A DNA stretch of 64,000 bases from Kappaphycus alvarezii (lineage: Eukaryota; Rhodophyta; Florideophyceae; Gigartinales; Solieriaceae). Below, piece by piece: positions 1 through 12,486 of this stretch. Below the pieces are notes generated by a model, which was not told where the DNA came from, ran no database searches, and was given only the letters and a program-made list of their open reading frames with translations. The DNA lies in NCBI GenBank assembly GCA_002205965.3, contig NADL03000528.1, positions 62,001-126,000 of the forward strand. The letters are read 5' to 3'. The translations under genes and the position numbers were made by a program. Numbering within the stretch: the first letter of the stretch is position 1; each line of letters starts with the position of its first letter.

Positions 1-110
1 GCGGATTTTAGGGAAGATAGGGGCTGCTCATCACCAGATGGTAACGGGCGTGAGGGGTTCGGTAGAGACGAAGAGCGGACGGGGGGCTTATCTATGTTGG
101 GAGCCGACGG
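1..110. repeat. Dispersed repeat scrap shared with 30921-31030
   Basis: About 60 bases starting near GAAGATAGGG and ending near TTCGGTAGA match a stretch at about 30935-30990 at roughly three bases in four. No coding function recognised. From 110 to 288 I see nothing I can name. The similarity was judged by eye and the full extent of the repeat is unknown. Confidence 0.35.
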
Positions 111-288
111 AGCAGAGTCCACATGCAAAAGATCCAAATTGGTCGCCAAATCCGAGATCTTACTAACCTTGCTCGCGCGCCCAGCTGACATCAGCCCATG
201 GAATTCATCGGGTCATCCCTAGCACTCTTTTGTGATATATTCTACAACTCGTAAAGATTTGAGGCCACCAATTATTTCATACGCTTTG

Positions 289-362
289 GAACGTGCGGTT
301 GTCTGGAAAACCATGGGATAGATCGGATATATCTTCCAAGAGTAAAACACCCAAACCTTTCC
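289..362 (+). mobile_element. Non-LTR retrotransposon scrap (zinc-knuckle region)
   Basis: This 70-base piece is almost identical to 61299-61372, which lies inside a LINE-type reading frame just after its CPEC zinc-knuckle half. Only a few bases differ, so the copy is young or the region was recently duplicated. It is far too short to code for anything. The flanking sequence does not continue the match. Confidence 0.6.
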
Positions 363-517
363 CCCTTGGAACATACCCTTGTTGATATATATACTTTGAG
401 GTCCGCTCAGTTGTACAAGAGAGCCAGCGCATGTGGCTCAGTGGTTAACGTTTTCAACAAGCCTAACTTATTTTTCAATCATTAAATACCCCATTTTTTC
501 TCTCCACCAGCGAGTGA

Positions 518-1125
518 GGACACACTTCAGGAGCAAGGTTTCTCGTTGTTGCTGTACTACTTCTGCAAAACGCCGTTTTCGCGCCTAACATTTCTTTCCC
601 GAAGCCTGGGTACCCTGAGACATTATACATTCACGGGGACCATTTGCTGCACTGTCTTTACGGATGCCAGCGCAACAATCGCCACAACAATCAAGTTGCT
701 TTGCTGGACAATGATTTCGGACGGACAGCTCGGCGCCCTTTCCTCGAACCACATGAGCATCATCAACACTGGAGAAGACCGAGCATCGGAGCCATGAGTA
801 CCGCATGTGGAACTGACTATTTCGACATACCATTCCTCAATCCATTTCGTACCTCCCATTCCAGAGTCCGAAATTTCAAGTCGATGACCAGTCTCAGTGC
901 AGCGAGCGCGTAGTAACGGTAGAAGTACCGAAGCTTTCTTACAGAATTACCGGACACGAGCAGGCTGGTTCCTGTTTCAATCTCTGCTCTTGTCTGATTG
1001 CATCCAGAGGCGTTTTAAGTGGTCACAGAGCTTGCAACAACCGTCACCAGCCGCGCAATGGAACGTGTTTTGAAGTTTCGGGGCATTTTTATACAGCAAC
1101 ACTCGGCGGTGGTAGCAACTTCTAA
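518..1125 (+). CDS. Possible secreted cysteine-rich host protein, frame split
   Basis: Two open stretches read like protein. The first (518-913) starts with a hydrophobic run, FLVVAVLLLQNAVFA, that looks like a signal peptide with a cleavage site after VFA. The second (817-1125) lies in another frame and holds a cysteine-rich tail with GSCFNLCSC and GTCFEV, ending in a normal stop. No ATG opens the first frame; CACACTTCAG just upstream could be a splice acceptor, so the start may lie in an unseen exon. The frame change could be an intron or decay. No family recognised. The upstream sequence (ATTTTTT-CTCC, then GAGGACA) resembles that before the small ORF at 1372, which hints at a tandem duplicate. 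Confidence 0.28.
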
Positions 1126-1371
1126 CGCTGCTTGTCTATCGACTGGCATCCCATCGACTTTCTGGTAGACTTTTGCTGGTGCTATCATTCGACAGCAATG
1201 ATTTGTACAATGCTTTGACTATCGGTACATGTATTTAATATGACATTCAGGTTTACAAATCAAAATAGGTTCCTGCCAATCCATACATCTCAAAAACAAA
1301 ACCCTATTTTTTCCCTCCATCAAGTAGAGGACAGATCGGAAATCATCAAGCTTCATTAGACGTTACTGCAA

Positions 1372-1527
1372 ATGGGGAGAGTCGGGGCATTGAAAGCGAC
1401 CATCAACGTGGCGTTTTTTATACTCATGACATTCTGCTCGGCGCTTCAGTTACAGTCTTGGTTCATAGCAAGCTCACAAGAGTATTACGCAATGATTTAT
1501 ACAATTTTAAACGGTCTATTTTCTTAA
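1372..1527 (+). CDS. Small putative secreted peptide, 51 residues
   Basis: ATG-started frame with a textbook signal peptide: basic N-terminus (MGRVGALK), hydrophobic core INVAFFILMTFC, small residues SA before the likely cleavage point. Only about 24 residues would follow. It may be the first exon of a longer gene, or a truncated relative of the frame at 518, whose upstream sequence is similar. No family recognised. Confidence 0.28.
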   Translation: MGRVGALKATINVAFFILMTFCSALQLQSWFIASSQEYYAMIYTILNGLFS

Positions 1528-1949
1528 CCCGGAAAGCATATTCATATTGTCCGTTAAATTTCACGCTGTCCTCCAACAATACGCCGATTTGATGGTCATT
1601 TTTCACTCCTTGCAGATATTCACGCCTTACTATGTCTAATTTCCAGAACCTCTATTAATACGACCTGCCCCCTCCGTTTTGGGAAAAAGACATCCTGAAT
1701 CTCTCTGGTCAGTAAAGCGCCCCAAAGCACCCCACATTTTCACCTCATCCTTACAATGGCGCCCTCTCCTGCTCTTTTCTAGTGCCTGGGGAGATACATT
1801 CCCCTTCTCTAGAAGCGGACGTCAGTGAAGCGGACGTCAGTGATTTTCAGTGAAATTATAGGGCATGATGATTCCTTTCCGCATTGGATCGCAAGTCTTC
1901 TCCGGTGCTGAGCTTTGGTCCTTCTATGAAAGTTCTCATCTCTAAATAA
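1528..1949. other. No gene seen
   Basis: Open frames are short. The only structure is a 15-base tandem duplication (1812-1841). Confidence 0.5.
1812..1841. repeat. 15-bp direct tandem duplication
   Basis: The unit GAAGCGGACGTCAGT occurs twice without a spacer. Confidence 0.85.
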
Positions 1950-2452
1950 GAACGTAATGCAATAAAAAGATCCAAACAATATTTAATTCCAATTGAGATG
2001 ACAATAATTCGCTTGAAGTAGGACTTTAAAGAACAATTAATAGCGAGAAAAGTTTTATATTACATGATCGATAGGGATACTTCAACGGACGAGGGCTTTA
2101 AATAATATATATAGTGGCCAAGGACTATTTATGGTATTCTTCGGACCAGATTAAATCTGTTAACAAAATTCAGTTGAATAGTACAACAATATTATGCAGA
2201 CACAATTCAGTGTCAATAATAATTATTGAACTATTTTCCATATAAATATTTATCCAGGTAATAGTTTTTAGCAACAGGAATATAACAATTATAGCCTGTG
2301 AAATATTGAAGTTCAACTGGAAGGCAAAAAAGTTCTTCCCACTGGATGTAGAAAACAGGACAAGCACAGAATAATTAAAGTAATTCTATTATAATTCTCA
2401 ATAATTATAAATTCTGAGCTCCAAATGAGATATTAAAATGTTTGCTCAATTT
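1950..2452 (-). repeat. Diverged Copia LTR
   Basis: Aligns by eye with 22908-23460 over its second two thirds, and ends at the same ATTTTCA motif. Much more diverged than the two LTRs of the young copy are from each other. Confidence 0.55.
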
Positions 2453-5100
2453 TCATTCTGCACCTCTCCAAACCTTGACTTCTCAGGTTTCCACGCTACC
2501 GTTCGTCTCTGCAGAGACGAATCTTTTCGGCTCCATAGAATTATCCACAATTTTCCGTAGAAACACATCAACTATAGGGACATTAAGTGATTGAAGAAGT
2601 GCTGCACATAAAAAAACCACCTGCTAAAACTAAATTAAGTCTGGGAAAGACTGATATGGTTCAGAAAAGAGCTTCTTGCGAAGAGCAATCTCAGCTTTTG
2701 TGAAAGTCCAAGTTCTGATGAGTTTTTTTTGTAATTATGTATTTATTTTTATTTATAGTTTTGTGCAATCCGTTCTTTTTTTGATACTACTTCAACTTTT
2801 CAGTCCTCACCTTGATGTTTAATCCCTTGGGAAATAAAAAATTAAGTATAGTCTCCCTTACGCTAATTCACTACCCGGACTTGCTGACAACGCTGATGTC
2901 CCCTTGGAATGCAAGCTTTTTTCAAATGAAGTTGCATTACAATGAGACAGGGTTTTATATTTCAATGTACTCAACATTTGAAATCAATCTATTTTCTGTC
3001 ATAAAAATATTTCTGCATTGCTTTCTTGAATCAAATCTGTCGCAGATAGTTCCAACTTGTTCCTTTCCACTTCTTTCCAAAGGCATTATTCTTTATCACA
3101 AGTCCCTTGGCTATTCCATCTGCAATGTTCTGTGATCTTGATATCCAAGCAAGATTTAGTAGTGTTTTTTTACTTGACTCTCCAGAAAGGTGTATACGTC
3201 AATCTCTTGCCAATTTGCTATAGTATCTGACTATTTTGTGACAACATTTAATACTCTCCTGTAGTCTACATATACTACTATACCAATCATTTTTTGCATT
3301 ACTACTTCCAACATGCTTCTCGAAACTAATGCTTAAGAGCATAACTTAATTCATGTATCTCGGCATCCATTACATACCTTTTAACGCCTTACATCTCGAA
3401 CTTCCGTGATGAATAATATTAAAGTTATTACGTACATGACCAAGCAATATAAAAAATTAAATCTTAGATTTCCGTTATCCGTATTGGAAAAGGAAGAATT
3501 TTTAAGGAGAAGCCAATTGAATCGAATTTATTTCTAATTGTCAAGAGAAGTAACCCTACTATTGCCGTTCCATGACACCATTCCAGAAGCTTGTTCAATT
3601 TCTATATATTTGTGGTAGTCGGAGATGTTGTAGTGCTGGCTAAGGGCTGCGAAGGCGCACAAAGGTCCTTCCGAGGGCGACATCTGATATAATTTATTTA
3701 TTCTTTGATGCATGCCCAGTCTTGATGATCGTTAGCGTAGGTACATATTCCAGTTTATCCTTCTGTGCTACATACAGAAAATTTTCATTCAATACATTGA
3801 TGCAGCTTCCATTAAACCCAATGTCCTTTATGATGCAAGGTTTGCTTGGTTTTAATTTAAAACTTTTTCATCCCTGCATTTATTCATCCAAAAATTATGG
3901 CGTTCCAAATCCGAAGCGATAATCTGCTGAGAGGATAGACAGTGCAATGAATTCGCCCTACGCTACTCTATAAAGAACGCAAAGGCCCCTTCCAGTCATT
4001 CCGAGCCTTTTCTGATGTTTCTTATGGTATGTGAGGCCATTTTGGGAACTCCGTGTAGTTGTTTGGCAACATGCAAGAGATTTCCATCTGTTAGTACAAA
4101 TTAAGGGGGATCGAAGTTATATTGGCCTCTCAATTGCATATTTTGCTTGAGTAAAAGACTGTAAAATGTCTGAATAATATGACAGGTATTAGGGATACAA
4201 CGTTTTAAAGGATAATCCAAGTCGCTAAACTAATCGACTGACTGCAAGCGATTTGATCGCAATATCTTGGAAACGTTAGTCTTAATAACTCTGAGCACCA
4301 ACACGAGATTTTTTCCGTTCCAATCGTTCATATTCTTCGAGCCACCATCCGGGTGTCTTGAAAATTATGAAGGATCTGTGTCCATAGATATGAATTCCAA
4401 GTTATACAGCGGACCTTTCTATAACCTTAAGAATGCCACGCTCTTGAAGAACAAGTGATTCCTGTTACTGGATTCCCGTAATTGCTCTTGGTTGAAGAGT
4501 TTCATAACATATCCATAAATCTCACTTTCGAGGGGCATGTGTGCCTCAATCGACATGAGATTCGGAGCCCAATATGAGTAAAGTGTATCATTCTCAACTG
4601 CTGACACATTAGCTGTTATCGGAACAATGCAACGGAATATTTTTGTTACGTGGGAATCTGAACAACATAGCTTTCACATTCAACTGCATAAAGTTGAAAG
4701 GTCCTTTCCACATCCTGGTACTTTCCTGATACATATAAAGAGGTGATCCTATTTTACTTCCCTTTGAAAGCTATGATAATTCTTACACGAAAAGGTATTC
4801 ATTTATTTGTCGGTTCCTAATGTATTACGTTCATATCCTTCTCAATAAATTCCACATGCTGCAGTTGGGTCTCTTCTGGAGTCCTTTGAGCCCTTCTTTT
4901 GCCATATCCAAAGCCCAAAAGTGTTGGATAGATTACTAATGTTCCAACTGTGTCATTTAGGGCCATATTCAGTTCCTGAAACGGCACTGGAATCGTTGCT
5001 ATACCAAGTTTTTAGATGATTCTACCAATTACATGCATTTTCCAGAAAAAGATTTTTCGATGTGCCAAGGTATATCAAATGCTTCTCCGTTTTATTTCTA
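1950..5100 (-). mobile_element. Decayed Ty1/Copia element, minus strand
   Basis: An old copy of the Copia family represented by the young element at 22908-28496. The left end (about 1950-2452) aligns with that element's LTR across several hundred bases, including the CAATAATTATTG and ATTTTCCA stretches. On the minus strand the end of RNase H is recognisable near 3.1 kb (N-I-A-D-G signature), and the integrase C-terminal region near 4.9 kb (T-V-G and L-L-G-F-G spacing). Reverse transcriptase must lie between but is barely readable. Very many breaks; no frame is functional. The far LTR was not found; a Gypsy piece begins at 5.4 kb. Confidence 0.55.
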
Positions 5101-5434
5101 CAGCTGAAATCACATTATTAAAGACCTTCTTGTGCAGAAATCAATATATAGCCAATTAAACTTTGTAATATTCCCCTATCCGGGCTTTCATTACATATTA
5201 GCAAGTGCGCTAGAGACTTTTTTGTATAAGCAGTAGCCATAGACAAAAAAAGTTGCCCGAGTAAATCTCATAGGCTTGCAAAAGTCCAATTCTTCCTTTC
5301 TAGTTTAAGTTTGTCATTTTACAGATCATTTCCAACCATATTTTCCCTCTCTTAATCTTTAAAATAGTCTATTTATCCATTACTCGTGTCTCTTTTGTTT
5401 TTTTTTGGGTTTAAATCTTCAAAAAAAATGAAAA

Positions 5435-5950
5435 ATGCAAAACAGAAACAGAAACAAATACCTTCGGCTGAGAGCGCTTTATCGGATCAATTCCGGCCTT
5501 AAATTCTTCCTTGGTCTAACCTCGTATTATAAAAGGCTTACCAAAGATTTCGCCGTGACAGTGGCACTACTACACGCTGGAACTGCGAAAATTGGAAAGC
5601 GTTTTGGAACAGTAGAACGAATATTCCATTCGACGAACTTAGAGGAAAGCTATGTGCCCCTCTAGTGCTGATGTCGACGACTTATAAAAAGCCATTCATA
5701 GTGTAATCAGATGCATCTGATCTATAGTTGGTAGTACTTATGCCCCAAAAAGATGGTAAAAGAAGGTTAAACCCCTCTTAATTTGCAAGTAGCACTTCCA
5801 TGATGCAGAAAAAAGACACATCGTCTAGGAGATGGAAACAATGGCAGCCTTTTTTTCATTGAAAAATTTTCCTGTTTATCTGTCATCAATCGAATAGTTG
5901 GTTCTCATTACTGACCACCACACACTTAATCAGCATTCTAGAAGAAGGAT
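5435..5950 (+). mobile_element. Ty3/Gypsy RT-RNase H remnant
   Basis: Carries the connection between reverse transcriptase and RNase H typical of Gypsy (F-L-G-L-T-S-Y-Y-K-R then D-F-A), followed by a faint RNase H start. It lies upstream of a separate RT start at 6.1 kb in the same orientation, so it is probably a different copy from the next piece. Multiple breaks; no LTRs found. The 5.1-5.43 kb gap before it is AT-rich and unassigned. Confidence 0.6.
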
Positions 5951-6099
5951 GTGCATCATTGGTTGCTTAAGTGGCTCTGTAGTTTAGCGAAAAATCGATA
6001 TTAATTTTTGTATATAGTCGGACGCAATAGTCAGCCGGCTGAATTTTTATCAGGTTTTGGGAAACCACCGAATTCGAATAACTGTTTCCGAGAATTTCA

Positions 6100-7330
6100 T
6101 TGCAGTTAGAGAAATCTTAGTTTGCGCATGAAAGCTTTTGAGTGTTGCAGAGAATGCTGTGATGCATTTAAATCCCTTCCGAATACCTCCTGTAGACATC
6201 GCTATCATTAAGAAAGAAGTGAACTACTTATCGGAAGCAGGGATCATTACGCTCTCGAACTCTGCCTGTTCTTTACCAGTGGTGATAGCCATTAAAAAGG
6301 ATGGGAGAACCCTGTTCCGTGTTGAGTATCGTCAGTTCAACAGGGTAATATATCAAGACCCTTTACTGCTACCCATGATAGCAGGTTTTTTCGAGGAGCT
6401 CTCAGGTGCAAAAAACTTCAAAACACTAGATCTTTGCAAAGGGAACTGTTAGGTAAGGATTACCGAAATCTGCAAGTAGAAGACGACGTTTGTCTCCAAT
6501 GGCACTTGCAAGTTCGAGATGAATAGTTTAGGGTTCACCAACGCTCCCGCAACGTTCCAATGGTTGATAGACGAGATTCTTTGCGTTATTAAATTCAACA
6601 GAAGGTGTTTGAGTGACTTCTTTAAATACAAATATTGGCCTAGATGAGCAACTAAAACATTTTGAAAAGGTGTTCAGGAGGATCCAAGAGGTAAGATTGA
6701 ATCTTAAGGTAACAGAGTGCAGTTTTGCACAGTTGTAAGTCAAACCGCTTTACTACATCGTCAATGAGCTCAGGAAAAAGTTCGAGCGGTCTGAGATCAA
6801 AGATATTTTCGAAGCATCTGTGCCGACTAACATGAACGAGGTGAGCAGCTTTCTCTGATTAGCGGGCTACTACTAACGTTTTGCAGGGAATCCAGCGATA
6901 GTTTTGAATTTTTTAACGCCACAACTTCCTTAAAGGATGCTTTTGAATGTAATTAGGAGAAGCACGAGACCTTCGAGTACCCGACAGGAAGACTGACGAA
7001 ACTTCCATAACTGGCATTTTTGGACCCCAAATCTCTGTTCATGATGGCGAATGATATTTCATGGATCACACTATGAGTGTTCATCACGTAGAAAAAAGGC
7101 TATGGCAAGGTTCACCCCCTTGAATTCGCCCTTTGGACCATGAATGAACAGAAAAGCCGCTACTCGACGATTGAACTTGAGACACTTGCATTCGTACTAG
7201 CCCTCAGACAGTTACCATGTTGTATCCTCGTCAGTGAAACCAAGCTACTTGGCTTGAACCTCGTAGCGCCTTTAGGACGGTTGTACCGTAGATCAAGAAG
7301 TTTTGCCACCGTGTTGTAATGGGGTGCATT
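6100..7330 (+). mobile_element. Ty3/Gypsy polymerase remnant, plus strand
   Basis: The first part reads as the N-terminal half of a Gypsy reverse transcriptase: an E-A-G-I-I hydrophobic block, P-V-V-I-A-I-K-K-D-G, then a degenerate R-V-E-Y-R-Q-F-N-R. The middle of RT and the RNase H region (a trace of the W-T-M-N-E-Q-K block near 7.1 kb) follow in order but broken. It meets a Gypsy of the opposite strand tail to tail at about 7.4 kb. Roughly ten or more breaks; no LTR pair recognised. Confidence 0.7.
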
Positions 7331-7474
7331 GTGTTCAGTGGTGAGTTTCGAATTCTTCGTCTCTTCAAGACTTGAGTCTTAACAAAACTTCAACCAGTTG
7401 CTGTGGAAGAGAAATATTGTATTGCTAATGAGGTAACGAACTTCAAATACCTACTCTGAAACATCTTTAGTGAC

Positions 7475-10400
7475 TTATAAAGGCCCTGTCCCCTGCACCT
7501 GTAGTTTGTGCCCGTCGTCAACCTTTCGTTTAGCGACCAATACATTGTATCCAATGGAAAAGTTTGCCGCGTAAAAATTCGTCCTAGTTATGCAGCGTGA
7601 TTGCTGCGTGACATGCTTGCCCACGTCGCTTTGCAATGTCCTTATGTACATCATCGAGGGCTGTGAGCATATCCACAGTCGCAATGTTGCGCAGAGTGGC
7701 CACTTCATTAAATTAGGATGTGGTGTGGACTGAAGCTGCAGTAAACATTCGGAGAGATTTGTGTGCTGGGAGGCCTGTTAACAACGTGAATGGGGCAAGG
7801 TTCCACAGGGACGCGCGAATTGAATTGTAAAGTACGGGTTGGATTACCGGAAGAACACTGGGCCATTGCTTCTCACCGAGTCTGTACTCTGATGGCGTAG
7901 CTCTGCATATATTCAACACTTCCCGCTCGAGGCGCTCCACAGTGCCATTAGCTTGCGGGGTATTTGGTGCGGTAAAGCGATGCTGCGCATGGAGTGCCTT
8001 GTTCAGCATGTGCATATGTTTGTTTTTGAAATGGGTTCCTTTGTCAGAGACCAACATTAGGATAACACCGAAAGCGGCAAACCATTAGAAGAGACCTGCA
8101 ACTGCCAATTTGGAATCAGGAGGGTCGGCCGGAAGTAACAAAGAGTAGGAAGAATCATCCTCCTTGAGCTTTAAGGCATAATTCATAGAATCCTAATCTT
8201 CCCATAAAAAGAAAATCAAAATGCAAAAATGTCATCGTGTTTCTCCACGCACAGCGCGTGACTGTATGGTCTGGCGATGATAGGTCCTGACGCTGTCAAA
8301 GTGCAATGAAATCAAGAATCTTAACAGTTGCGAATGCCATCTGTCATGCCTTTCCAGTAGTAATGAGAGCGTATTATGTCTGATTTTGAGTCGTATCCTC
8401 AGTGTCCACCACGTCTGAAATGAACGACGATGAAAATACGCAGTTGAGGATCCACATGGTCAGGAGGGATCCAGATGGCACCGGTCTTGGTCTTCGAAGT
8501 ATTTCCCTCTCCGGTCAAATTGAGAGTAGAAGCATGAGGGGAACTTAAAACCTGCTGAGCAATTTCCATTTCTTCGGCTTTCGGACATAAAATTTTATCG
8601 TCATGCGATGGTGCCAAGGTTGCTGTGAAAATGCGAGCGAGTAGCAAATGAGGACCATTTGTTTGGGGCCACCTGGCTGACTCCTTACTACTACAGCAAC
8701 CCCAACGCGAGAGCAGATCTGCCCATCAATTCTGTTCTCCATCAATGTGGATAATGGTATATAGGATAGATGAAAGCAACATTCCCCATCTCCGCACTTT
8801 GTTACGTGCTTTGTGCGACATAATTGCGGAGCATTGCCTTGGCTAAAAATAAAAATCCAATTTCCTTGACCGTTAGCAAATATAATCCTTCTGGACACAT
8901 GAGTAAATAGTCCAGACGCTCGATGCTATATATGGTGGCCGCTGCCTCTTTTTCAGGTGTAGACAAAAACTTTGGTGAGGAGGTGAAAGAACCAGGAGAA
9001 ATGCCGGGGGTTCGTGGTTTTGATCAGAAAATGTGATATCCACGCAATCCGTTGAGATTTCGGTAACGGTTCCAGACCAGTGAGAGTCGCTTGCATCTGT
9101 AAAGAGGTATATCATCTCCCTTTCATTCGGGTGCGCCAAGTGGACTGCAGTTGCAAGGGCATGTTTGATATCCTCAAAAGATTTTTCATGCATAGAATTC
9201 CATCCCTGCCCCCCGAGAATAACTCTAGGGACCGCCCGCTTCGTACATTCTCCCGTGGATGTGTAAACTGATTCCATAAAATAAGAGATAGGTTCAACTA
9301 GTTTCGTATAGTTTGGTATAGCACTTCGCATTGAATTGGCGGAACAGATGAACTGCTGTAATTCATTACCTTGCTTGGGCGATAGCATGTCAAGAAGTGC
9401 TTTCAATCTAGATATATCCAATCTTATTCCCCTGCCATCAATGATGCGACCGCACCAGCGTACTTCTTGAAGAAAGAGAAGACATCTTTTTGCATGTAGT
9501 CTCAGACCAACTCTCTAACAAATTGTTAAGATATGTTCAAGTGTGTCAAGAAGTTAATCCTACAAGCGCGCATGCACTACCATGTCATCCATCCATAATA
9601 GGAATAGTTCCGCGTGATCCTTGAATAGTTCTCGGATCGCACTTTGACAATAAACTGTAGCATTTTTCTGTCCGTGCATCACTTATGCACCCAATACCCG
9701 TGATAAAGGTCCAGACTTGCAAAGCATCGCATACCAGCCATTTTCGCTATAGCAGTTTCTAAATTTGGCATCGGCCATGCATGAGATTCTGTCACCTTGT
9801 TCACAGGCCGCACGTCAACTGTAAGCTTCCATTTATCCGGGCCTTGTTTCGGAATCATTAACAGAGCGCATGCCCAGGAGCTCTCTGGGTTTATGTATAT
9901 AAGTCCGATATCGATTAGTTCTGTGACTTTCCTGTGTAGAAACGCCACCTGTTCAGCGAGGTACTTGCGCGTTCTCACTCTGATTGGTTTTGTATCGTCG
10001 TAAATTTTGATGCGCATCGGTGGTATAGCTACAGGAGGGTCTGATACTAGGCGAAACCGAAAGACATCAGTGTACTTGGTGAGCAAACTTTTCAGTCTTG
10101 GTAAATTCACACTTTGCAGACCATTGCGCTCTACATTTTTGACCATGTGTTCTAGATATGTCTGCACTTTGGCAGGTACGTGTGTGCCTGGTTCAATGAC
10201 CGATTCTAGTCTCGATGCAATTGGAGTGGTCTCAGCTGTGGGTGCGGTGGGTTTAGGATGTTCTTCGTCTAAAAAATCAACCTCTCCCTGCGGTGCAGGT
10301 TCCCATAGTAGTTTTGACAGAATCCCTCTGGATGGGCTATTCTTTGCCCGAGAGAGAATTATCTGGCTCCCATGTAATGGCTGAAACGTCAGCATTGTCA

Positions 10401-11478
10401 AACACATGTCTGACCCGGGCTGGATGCTGATCCAGATTAAACCCAAGGGACTGCAGTATTGGCCTCAATAAAAGCACTTCGTCCATTTCATCGTCCATGA
10501 AAAGATACTCAATGTTCCTCAGACGCATTGGTCCTTCAGGGGTATTTATGGTTGTAGAAAAACGTGCCTTGCGGCTTGTTTGTACCGTTCGTGTGTGGTC
10601 GTTGGTGATAGCCAGTCTAAGTTGTACTTGTTCATCCAAGGGTAGAACTGGAACGAATATGTTACGGCTAGCCAGGCGTCGCAAATGATTTGAACCCAAT
10701 GCGGCAAGGTCAGCTCCATAATCTCCAGACACCACAACGGCGAAAGTTTCCATTAATGAACCGGAGCGTCTCCCATTTGTCGTAGGGATCTGCTGAGGTG
10801 CAATTTGTTTCAATGAAAGCGACTTCTTAATTCCTTATACTTGCGTACTAGGTCCTTGTTCTCTTCCTCTGAAGAATTTTTGCAGTCCTTTATAGAATGC
10901 CTCTCCCCAGGACAGGTTTTCTCATTTCAACACAAGAGATAGGTTTTCTCATGCTGTGGTGGGGCTGCTGAACCACCTGTTGTGAATAAGTTGTTCGGTA
11001 ATTTCCCTTTCTTTGCGATTGAATGATTACTATCACGCTGGGAGTCTTTCGTTCCCGACCCTTTCGATCCTTTTTTACCCTTAAAGTCGTTGACCTGCTT
11101 CATGGACTGAGAATTGAAAAGCTTCACCGGGGAGACATACTTGTCGCATATGACAGCTTTGGAGCTGACTTATGTGTAGAACGACACCCAATATGTAAAT
11201 AAATGCGCTTTCTCAAGTTGCAGATCAGCTTCTATTTTGAGCTTCAATGCATTTGGCCTGAGTAGCCAGCATATGTGGTCAATGGAAATTCTTGTGTTGT
11301 CTTGAGGTAGGTTTTTCAACTCACTTCTACGAAATAATGCGTCGTAATCGGCAAATGGACTGATGATTCTTAGCTCTGCTTCGTCTTCCTTGTAGTTGAA
11401 TCGAACATATTTCTTTAAATGCGACTCGAGAAAAGCAGGTGTGATGGAATCAGATGCTCTTACTGCATTCTCCAACAA
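7475..11478 (-). mobile_element. Ty3/Gypsy element, minus strand, internal region
   Basis: Read on the minus strand the order is Gag (about 11.5-11.2 kb), a Ser/Lys-rich linker (11.1-10.9 kb), aspartic protease region (about 10.8-10.4 kb, with D-Y-G-A-D-L), reverse transcriptase (about 10.2-9.7 kb, with Y-R and V-N-K-V-T blocks), RNase H (about 9.4-9.0 kb, F-T-D-A-S-D-S-H-W-S-G), and integrase (about 8.1-7.7 kb, with the N-T-P-Q-A-N-G-T-V-E-R motif). This is the Gypsy gene order. LTRs were not recognised at either end. Broken in about ten places. Confidence 0.8.
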
Positions 11479-11597
11479 CCATTTGCAGACCCCCTGGCCC
11501 GGCAGAACCCAGTAGGCCGGTGATCATTGGTTGAAAGCCAATCACGAGCTCAAATCCTAGGTTCCAAGTTCGGAGTAATTTGTTACAGACACATGCA

Positions 11598-12163
11598 TCA
11601 AGAAGAGATGAAGCAAGTGCAGTGGGGGGTGTACGCTTTCGTTATTCGGAGTATGGGATGAAGTAAGGGCTTATTACAGTGACATCGTAGCCTCGCGGAA
11701 CGGGTGAGATCTGGGTGTCGCGGATGTAGATATCGAAAAGCCGGAAGGAGCTGAGGGGATAAGGCAAATCTTCTGGGACGGTCCATTCCTGTACAGAGTG
11801 TTGGTACGAAAATGGTCCTTTCTGTACGATAGTGGTCCTCTCCCCAAACTTCTGTCTTCTCTTTCCCAATGAGCTTTCAAAAACGACTGTTCCAACCAAT
11901 TATCTTTTACGAATAAAATACTGAAACAAATTTTCCCCATGAATCCAAATTCATTGTGCAACTCCATTTCTGTTTACTCTTTGAGCATTTTGGTCCTTCT
12001 TTTTCAAAATAGGAATCTTTCGGATCGTGATCCACTTTCGGTCCATTCCTCTACAGTAGTCATCGTAGTCGGCTGGACCATTTGACATCAGGGCCACAGC
12101 GTTGAGGGGACGGCAGCCTCGGGATGACTTGGCGATGGTGAGGGACGAGCGGAGGTTGGTCAT
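11598..12163 (-). mobile_element. LINE endonuclease-end scrap, minus strand
   Basis: On the minus strand a stretch ending near 11642 reads R-L-F-D-I-Y-I, then G-Y-D-V-T-V-I-S-P. The same pattern (R-P-A-D-I ... Y-D-V-T-V-T-S-P) is found in the LINE pieces at 22.6 and 61.6 kb, where it follows a zinc knuckle. It matches the restriction-like endonuclease core (acidic residue, spacer, D-V) at the C-terminus of R2-like non-LTR retrotransposons. At least two frames are needed to follow it. Confidence 0.5.
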
Positions 12164-12486
12164 GTTGAAGGCAAAAACGAAAGAGGTGAGCCGATGAGGT
12201 AGTTGATGGCGGGGGGTTGCCTAAAAGACGTCGATTTCGGATTTTAAATAGGGCAACGTATTCGAAAAGTTTCACGGCCTTGGAATAAATAAAAATTTTG
12301 AGGAAATGCCACACCTTTGAATTTGCATGCTATTAGAACAATAACTAAACATCTGCTAGATAAAATATCGGAACTGAATTTGGGCGAAGACCACTGAAAA
12401 TGCCCCCATCCGGTTCCAGAATCGGGACTACCTGGTCCATAATCTTCGGCCCCCTCCCCACTATTCCAGCAGTTTCTATATCTCAC

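Noticed and set aside
428-456. GTGGCTCAGTGGTTAACG resembles a tRNA A-box
   Set aside because: No B-box (GGTTCGAATCC type) follows at the right distance and the cloverleaf cannot be completed, so it is neither a tRNA gene nor a demonstrable SINE head.
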